From positions 611,501 to 675,500 of the forward strand of contig JAIGNY010003110.1 in NCBI GenBank assembly GCA_020152595.1: a DNA stretch of 64,000 bases, read 5' to 3'. Origin of the DNA: Chiridota heheva. Taxonomy: Eukaryota > Echinodermata > Holothuroidea > Apodida > Chiridotidae. A model generated the notes under the pieces. It worked only from the letters and a program-made list of their open reading frames with translations. It ran no database searches and was not told the origin of the DNA. Made by a program: the position numbers and the translations under genes. The first letter of the stretch is position 1; every line of letters starts with the position of its first letter. Shown one piece after another: positions 58,063 through 64,000 of the stretch.

Positions 58063-58372
58063 GTTGCCTAACAGCCACTACAACATATATAACCCAACCT
58101 AGCTGTCTTGCCTAACAGCCACTACAACATATATAACGCAGCCCAGTTGTGTTGCCTAACAGCCACTACAACATTTATAAGCCAGCCTAGCTGTGTTGCC
58201 TAACAGCCACTACAACATATATAACCCAACCTAGCTGTGTTGCCTAACAGCCACTACAACATACATAACCCAGCCTAGCTATGCTGCCTAACAGCCACTA
58301 CAACATATGTAACTCAGCCTAGCTGTGTTGCCTAACAGCCACTACAACATATATAACCCATTCTAGCTGTTT
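58063..58372. repeat. 44-bp tandem repeat, seven units
   Basis: Seven units of TTGCCTAACAGCCACTACAA then CATATATAACCCAGCCTAGCTGTG, with few substitutions. It sits immediately before the LINE's ORF1. In animal LINEs, tandem repeats in the 5' UTR are common and can act as promoter monomers, so it may belong to the LINE. That is inferred from position. Confidence 0.92.
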
Positions 58373-58441
58373 CCATCAACATAAGAATTGCTCACTGTTT
58401 TCCCTGTAACCTGGTAACACTCCAGCCTGAAAGGACTTCAC

Positions 58442-59159
58442 ATGTTTGACCAAGCCACAACAATAACTCAGACAATGGCATCCTTATCAACAAGAAACCA
58501 GAACCAAGACTCAGCATCTATTCAAGATGTCATTTTCAATACTGCATTTCAAAAACTTCTTCAGGATTGTATTGATAAAGCGTTTGACTCGAAGTGTGGG
58601 CAAATTATCATAAAACTAGAAGAAATCGGCATAAATTTGTTGATCTGGAACAGAAGTTTGATCAATCTCAGACTGAGATTAAGCAACTTGAGCAAAAAGT
58701 TGAAAGACTAGATGATCAATGTGACATCTTTCGCAAAGACATAAACGAAGTAGAGCAGTACTCGAGATGCAACTGTGTCTGTCTTGAGGAAATGCCAAAT
58801 GAAAACATGAAGGAGATTATAGTTTATCTGGCCAAAACAATGCTGAACTTAATTATTACAGAAAATGACATTGACCATTGACACCGCATTAGAAAACAAG
58901 AACGTAATAAATCCCGTGCAATCATCATAAGCTTCACCAGTTGTTCCGCACGCTATGTGTTTATTAAGTCCCGGCGCCACCTCAAAGACACTTCAATAGT
59001 TATCAGAAAGCCAACCAGTCCCATCTGCGTTTGACAAAGGATCACCCTAAAGTAAAGTCAGCTTGGACTCATGATGGCAGAGTCCTTGCAAAATACCCAG
59101 CACAAATGGCGGCCACATCACATGCTGCACTTGGGAAACCAACAACCTTCATAAAATAA
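58442..59159 (+). pseudogene. LINE ORF1, frameshifted
   Basis: From ATG 58442 the frame is open to about codon 57 (MFDQATTITQTMASLS...). A shift near 58610 moves it to the +2 frame: heptad-like KFVDLEQKFDQSQ, IKQLEQKVERLDDQ, then DINEVEQYSRCNCVCLEEMP, which matches the coiled-coil plus LEQYSRRNxLRIxGIPE segment of LINE ORF1 proteins. A stop at 58879 interrupts ENDIDH/HRIRK. The RNA-binding-like part continues (SRAIIISFTS, RHLKDTSIVIRKP), and after another shift WTHDGRVLAK ends at a TAA near 59157. ORF1 proteins coat LINE RNA. With two shifts and a stop this copy cannot make one. Confidence 0.85.
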
Positions 59160-59789
59160 TACTTCTGTAGCTGTGATTTTCTTGACGTCACTAACGGGTA
59201 ATAACATTCTGTCACTGTTATTATATGCAACTGTTACTACAATTAATTGTGATTTCATGTGTGTTTTTGATACCCCTTTCCAAGACCCATAATCTACTTG
59301 TCGGTAACATTGATATACTCAACGCTGATATAAATCCTGATTTTAACCTCAATCATCTAAGAGACTTACTTATTAGATGTAACTACTACAATACCGACCA
59401 CTTCAATTCGTTTATTAGTAACCACAATATCAAAACCATTCTAATTTCTCACAATTCCATGTTTAACTGCAGGGGCCCAGCAAAAATTATAATAATCTAT
59501 TTACTTTTTTTAATATTTTGCAACTTAAGTTCAACGTAATTGCTATCACAGAAACCTGGCTGAATTCTTATTCCAATTGTAACATTTTTACATTCCTGGT
59601 TTTACCTTGGAATGCCGTCCGGTCAAGGACGTGCAGGTGGTGGCGCTCTAGATGATATATTTTCATATAATATCAAAGATAGTATCTTTTTTTAAGGAAG
59701 GGTGTTTTGAATCCTTATTTATTGAATTAACAAGAAGAAGAAAATTATTATTGGTGTTGTATATCAAGCACCAAATAATACAATAATAA

Positions 59790-60172
59790 TAATTTTCCCT
59801 CACTATCCTCAATCTTGGACCTTTTCGAAAACAATTCTTTCTCAAACATCAACTTCCTCCGCAACAACCTCTTCCACCACATTTTACCCCCACCCCCTTC
59901 TACACCTAACTTTACATACCCCTTTCTTTTCATTAAAAGTTTTTTTCCTGCTTTTCCCCTTTATCCCCCTTACAAATCTTCCATCCCCCTCCTTTTACAC
60001 CTAACCTTACATACCCCTTTCTTTTCATCGAAAGTTTTTTTTTCTGCTTTACCCCCTTATCTCCCTTACAAACCTTCCATCTCCTCACTATCTTAACTCT
60101 TACACCATAATTTATTAACACCCTCTTGGCACATTTGACTGAGACTGTTGCGGTGCCGTTAAATATCAACAA
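59790..60172 (+). mobile_element. Retroposon E, copy 2, inside LINE endonuclease
   Basis: Endonuclease coding stops at QAPNN and resumes just past 60172, leading to ILGDFN. The insert repeats the body and tail of the element at 30.2 kb (CCTCAATCTTGGACCTTTTC; ACACCCTCTTGGCACATTTG; GGTGCCGTTAAATATCAACA). It contains an internal duplication (CACCTAAC..TACATACCCC at 59905 and 60000). ACCAAATA occurs at both junctions and may be the target duplication. The open frame across it is incidental. Confidence 0.82.
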
Positions 60173-61029
60173 ACCAAATATTATTAATATAAGTCATTTT
60201 TTTGCCCTCTATAATCGCATTTTATCAGAGCTGACCAGTTGTGGTCTTGTGTGTTTTATTCTTGGTGACTTTAATTTTGATCACTTAAACCATGTAAAAG
60301 AGCATTTTGATAATGCTGAGATTAATTAATTTAAATTCTAGCTACTTTTTCCACCACTTAATTGATGGACCCACCAGAATTACTCCCAATTCCAATACGC
60401 GTTTAGATAATATTTTCACAAATTCCACTGAACAAGTGGAATCTTTTCAGCGATGTATCTGACCACCTGCCTGTTTTTTGCTTTAACCCATATAACCTTA
60501 AACCTACTTTGAATGTTACTAAAATAACGTTCTATAATTTTTGTGCCAATAACCTAAGTATGTTTGAAGAGAAAATTTCTCTTATTGATTGGAATTTCAT
60601 TTCCAATACATCTGATGTAAATGTAGCTTATAACCTATTTTTTGTGTTTCCTCCAGCAATATGCTAAGAACGATAGACATGATAAAACCTGGGTTACTGG
60701 TAGCATTATCTCTTCTTGGCGTACTAAAAACAAAACTATAAAAAGTATCTGAAACATCCTTCTGCAGAGAATCGTCTTAATTATGTTCGTATTAGAAACT
60801 CTTGCGAAAGCAACACGTACTGCAAAATATAATTATTATGTAAATAAGTTCAAAATCAAAAATATGTGGCAATTTTAATAAATAGTTTGATTACAGGTGA
60901 AGGTAAGAATAATGATTTCACTGAATTAACTGATATTGGTAAAACAGTTACTGATTTCTGTAAAAAAAATTGAAATTTTTACAAGTACTTTGTAAATATT
61001 GGACCAAACTTATCTGCCATTACAAAGTC

Positions 61030-61919
61030 AAGTTCTTCTTCATATAAAGAGTATCTTTTGCCCCCTCTGAATCGTTCAACACAAATGTCATGTTCTTCTT
61101 CATATAAAAAATATCTTTTGCCCCCTCTGAATCGTTCAGCACAAATGTCAAGTTCCTCTTCATATAAAGAGTATATTTTGCCCCCTCTGAATCGTTCAAC
61201 ACAAATGTCATGTTCTTCTTCATATAAAGAGCATCTTTTGCCCCCTCTGAATCGTTCAGCACAAATGACAAGTTCTTCTTCATATAAAGAGTATCTTTTG
61301 CCCCCTCTGAATCGTTCAACACAAATGTCATGTTCTTCTTCATATAAAGAGCATCTTTTGCCCCCTCTGAATCGTTCAGCACAAATGACAAGTTCTTCTT
61401 CATATAAAGAGTATCTTTTGCCCCCTCTGAATTGTTCAGCACAAATGTCAAGTTCTTTTTCATATAAAGAGTATCTTTTTCCCTCTCTGAATCGTTCAGC
61501 ACAAATATCATGTTCTTCTTCATATAAAGAGTATCTTTTGCCCCCTCTGAATCGTTCAACACAAATGTCATGTTCTTCTTCATATAAAGAGTATCTTTTG
61601 CCCCCTCTGAATCGTTCAGCACAAATGTCATGTTCTTCTTCATATAAAGAGTATCTTTTGCCCCCTCTGAATCGTTCAACACAAATATCATGTTCTTCTT
61701 CATATAAAGAGTATCTTTTGCCCCCTCTGAATCGTTCAACACAAATGTCATGTTCTTCTTCATATAAAGAGTATTTTTTGTCCCCTCTGAATCGTTCAAC
61801 ACAAATGTCATGTTCTTCTTCATTTGAAAAGTATCTTTTGCCCCCTCTGAACCATTCAACACAAATGTCATGTTCTTTTTCATATGAAAAGTATCTTTTG
61901 CCCCCTCTGAACCGTTCAA
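61030..61919 (+). repeat. 60-bp in-frame tandem repeat within LINE ORF2
   Basis: About 15 units of 60 bp (20 codons: SSSSYKEYLLPPLNRSTQM and variants), all stop-free on the plus strand. They lie between the NIGPNLSAI and FLDPTTDVEI segments, the linker before RT. Neighbouring units alternate (NRST.. then NRSA.., GTCATG then GACAAG), implying 120-bp higher-order copies. A 327-codon open frame on the minus strand is a by-product. Confidence 0.96.
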
Positions 61920-62764
61920 TATTCTTAGATCCTACAACTGATGTTGAGATTAAAAACTGCATTTCGAAAATGAAAATTTCTAGCCCTGGTTTTGACGAAA
62001 TTCATTCTAAAGTAATAAAAGCTGTATCTATATATATTTTAAAGCCTCTCTCACATTATCAACCTAGCTTTTACGTATGGTGTAGTTCCTGACTATCTTA
62101 AAATAGGTCGCGTTGTCCCGGTTTTCAAAGGTGGTGATTCGACTCTTAAATGTAATTATAGACCTATTTCTGCCCCTCTATCTATAAAATTGTTCAAAGA
62201 CTAGTTTATAAGTGTTATTTAATTTTCTTCATGATAATAATATTTTGACCCTAATCAATTTGGCTTTTTACCTGGCAGATGTAGAGCCCAGGCATTTGTT
62301 AGTTTTATCGATAAGATTACTTATGCTTTTGAACATAAAAAATTTGCATGTGGTATTTTCTTAGAGACCATGCTGTTTTGTTAAATAAATTAAGTAACTA
62401 CGGTGTAAGAGGTGTCGCAAATGATTGGTTCCCTAGCTACCTTTCTAACAGAAAGCTTTACGTCTCTCTTAATGGTTTCAAGTCCTCTTACCAAAATATT
62501 ATTTCTGGTGTTCCTCAGGGATCTATACTTGGCCCATTACTTTTTCTTTTGTACGTAAATGATCTTCCTACAGTTAGTAATAAGCTTTCTTTTCATTATC
62601 AGTATATGATTTACAAGATGTATCTAATTTCACTGGAAGTATATGTATATATTGAATTTGTAATTATTTGGTAGGCTTGAATAAAGTATTTAAAATGAAA
62701 TAAAAAAATATTTCTGTCGCGATTTTTCGTGGGAAGATTTTTGACACCTTTATTTAAAACCGTG

Positions 62765-62985
62765 GGAAATCTTACACTTAATTCTGACTCCAGCTCCTCC
62801 TGCATAGGATGGCAATCCATTGCAGGTTAACTCCCCAGCAGTGCTGGTTCTCATTTACAGCTGAATGGACTGAAGCAAACATTAAAAGTGTAGACACAAT
62901 GCTATGGGAGTCAAACCCCAGTACCTTTGGCATATATGAGCCTGACTTCTTATTCGCTGAGCCACTACTGCAAGTACTAGTTCAG
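62765..62985 (-). mobile_element. tRNA-derived SINE, copy 3
   Basis: On the minus strand: A-box TGGCTCAGCGA (plus 62954-62964), a strong B-box GGTTTGACTCC (about 62907-62917), then CTGCTGGGGAGTTAACCTGC, ATGGATTGCCATCCTATGCA and GGAGGAGCTGGAGTCAG. The body matches copies at 4.6 and 50.9 kb. It lies just beyond the broken LINE. Confidence 0.8.
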
Positions 62986-63295
62986 AAAGAAAAAAAACAT
63001 TGTACAAGAGTTACCTTTAACATTAAATATTACCTAAAGCTTGATAGCCTACAATGAATATTAAGTATTGTGACCTAGAGTTCTTTAAGGTCACTTTGGG
63101 CTTCCAACAAGCTCACAATTCAAACAGATTTTGAGAGTTTACAGACAAAGCAGCCTGATTTGTTTGGGACCAGACAGAAATTGCTCAAATGAAGTGTTAC
63201 TGAAACTAGCCTGGAGTGTATACCTTTGCCCCAATAATTTGAAAATCTGCCTGAAAATGTACCATTTAGGGTAATTCCCCCCCTTTCCTAATCGA
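62986..63295. other. Non-coding DNA between two LINEs
   Basis: No gene or repeat recognised. Confidence 0.5.
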
Positions 63296-64000
63296 CATTT
63301 ATTTCGTTACAGGCCATTGGCCTCTTTTCACATTACAATCTGTACAATGAAAAAAAGTATATAAAACAACATAATGGCTTGAGGAAGCAAGAACTTAAAT
63401 ACAAAGAGACAATATATATAATCATGGTAACAACAAAAGTTTTCAAACATGACGGGAATTCAGTGCATGCCTGATGAAATTAGAAAGCGACTGGCAAACT
63501 CTTTTGGAATTGCTATTTACAAGGGAACACAATTGATGCAAATTAGGATGAGAAGTATAATAGTGCGGAATGTACTTAGCTCGTAAGTCTGTGTGATATG
63601 GACAAACTAAAAGGAAATGGAACTCATCATCAATGCACTTACTATTACAATATTTACATACCCTTTGAGCATAATCGATTTTGTTGGTACGCCCCATATA
63701 ACCACACCGAAAATTAGCCAGAAATTTCCGTTGATTTAAATAACAAAGATGAATTACATATGGCTTAACAAATTTATACTTTTTGAATAATTTATAACAA
63801 CGGAAGTAATTAAAATCTTGAAAAAGAACTTAACCAATCTTGTTTATCAACATCTTGAAGTCTAAGTTTAAGAATATTCATAAATACTTTAACATCAGCT
63901 ACACTTTTATTAAACCATACGTACCTAAAACCCATATTACAAAGTAGTTTCTTGGTATCTAAACCCCATGACTGATAATTCGTATCAGCAAAAGAAATTT
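63296..64000 (-). pseudogene. LINE ORF2 C-terminus and 3' UTR, partial
   Basis: Reading from the window edge, one minus-strand frame gives NYQSWGLDTKKLLCNMGFRY and LKLRLQDVDKQDWLSSFSRF. After a shift near 63820 it gives VIHLCYLNQRKFLANFRCGY, then CKYCNSKCIDDEFHFLLVCP and SNFIRHALNSRHV, with a stop at 63443. The C-x2-C...EFHFLLxCPxY pattern is the zinc-knuckle-like tail that follows RT in many animal LINEs. The following ~145 bases look like a 3' UTR, with a GGCCAATGGCC hairpin and AATAAA near 63300. The rest of the element lies beyond 64000. It opposes the LINE at 58.4-62.7 kb. Confidence 0.85.

Larger units (their letters stand above)
59225..62690 (+). pseudogene. LINE ORF2 (endonuclease and reverse transcriptase), dead
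   Basis: Recognisable in order: a start-like region from 59225 (NHNIKTILISHNS); after a shift KFNVIAITETWL (59530, endonuclease catalytic Glu motif); IIIGVVYQAPNN (59741); an insertion (59790-60172); FILGDFNFDHLN (60255); LIDGPTRIT and LDNIFTN; SDHLPVF (60455, C-terminal catalytic motif); a linker with KTWVTGSIISSWRTKN; NIGPNLSAI; the 20-residue repeats (61030-61919); FLDPTTDVEI; SSPGFDEIHSKVIK; VVPVFKGGD; NYRPIS; NQFGFLPGR; ACGIF; a gap; [40 protein letters not shown] motif A (the first catalytic Asp, F.DF.KAFD) is missing by a deletion near 62365, and the YADD box is scrambled near 62600. The order fits an APE-type non-LTR retrotransposon of the CR1/Jockey group. Many shifts and stops make it inactive. 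Confidence 0.9.

Noticed and set aside
59815..60096. Phe/Pro/Leu-rich 93-codon frame with membrane-like look
   Set aside because: It is the pyrimidine-rich retroposon inserted in the LINE. The 30-kb copy does not keep the frame.
60979..61962. 327-codon minus-strand frame (FRGGKRYSLYEEEHDIC repeats)
   Set aside because: It is the antisense of the LINE ORF2 repeat units. Homology on the plus strand (RT linker leading into FLDPTTDVEI) decides the coding strand.
1..64000. Viral, toxin or bacterial defence system
   Set aside because: No capsid, integrase, envelope, nuclease-toxin or defence motifs were seen on either strand. All coding remnants belong to LINEs, a THAP domain or one host-like exon.

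Overview
The window looks like animal nuclear DNA and is gene-poor. The sequence is AT-rich. One short acidic exon has clean spliceosomal splice sites. The mobile elements are animal types: APE-type LINEs, tRNA-derived SINEs, hAT-type and TTAA-flanked short inverted-repeat elements. Some shared repeat motifs (a GAATAGTCGAGCA end with a CTGTC/GACAG hairpin, and SINE bodies with a GGAAACCGGGGATAAGC-like core) resemble what I remember from marine invertebrates, perhaps echinoderms. That is an impression only and I cannot name the species. No bacterial-type operon, rRNA or intact tRNA was seen.

Layout. 0-9 kb: AT-rich DNA with a 40-bp x 14 minisatellite (1281-1840), a TTAA-flanked foldback element with a second TTAA element nested in it (2804-3944), a minus-strand SINE and a 16-bp HindIII-rich minisatellite (8360-8789). 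9-12 kb: the only convincing host coding sequence, an 82-nt acidic exon (9189-9270) that resembles the acidic tract of nucleoplasmin/nucleophosmin-type proteins. 12.4-15.6 kb: a large nested inverted repeat whose arms both carry the same decayed LINE reverse-transcriptase tail. 18-21.2 kb: a 15-bp minisatellite, another TTAAAGG-ended element, and an 86-bp tandem repeat split at a TTAA by a composite array of five piggyBac-like MITE copies. 23.5-28.5 kb: minisatellites (19 and 20 bp) and two diverged long-period arrays, one carrying a Sox-Oct-like composite motif in each repeat. 29.1-30.1 kb: a hAT-like element with a second one inside it. 31.0-45.6 kb: a satellite of about 14.6 kb with a 44-bp unit, roughly 330 unit-lengths. 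45.6-58 kb: mostly unique AT-rich DNA with more foldback elements, a broken THAP-domain sequence, a SINE, and a hAT MITE with a perfect 8-bp target duplication. 58.4-62.7 kb: a dead but nearly full-length LINE (ORF1, endonuclease, reverse transcriptase), invaded by a retroposon and carrying an in-frame 20-residue repeat expanded about 15 times. 63.3-64 kb: the 3' end of another LINE on the minus strand, running off the window.

Functionally this is probably intronic or intergenic sequence. The exon at 9.2 kb implies a plus-strand host gene, but no second exon could be assigned with confidence. Nothing suggests a set of genes working together. The interest lies in repeat architecture: nested insertions at TTAA, tandem growth of transposon ends and of transposon coding sequence, and repeat units carrying transcription-factor-like motifs.
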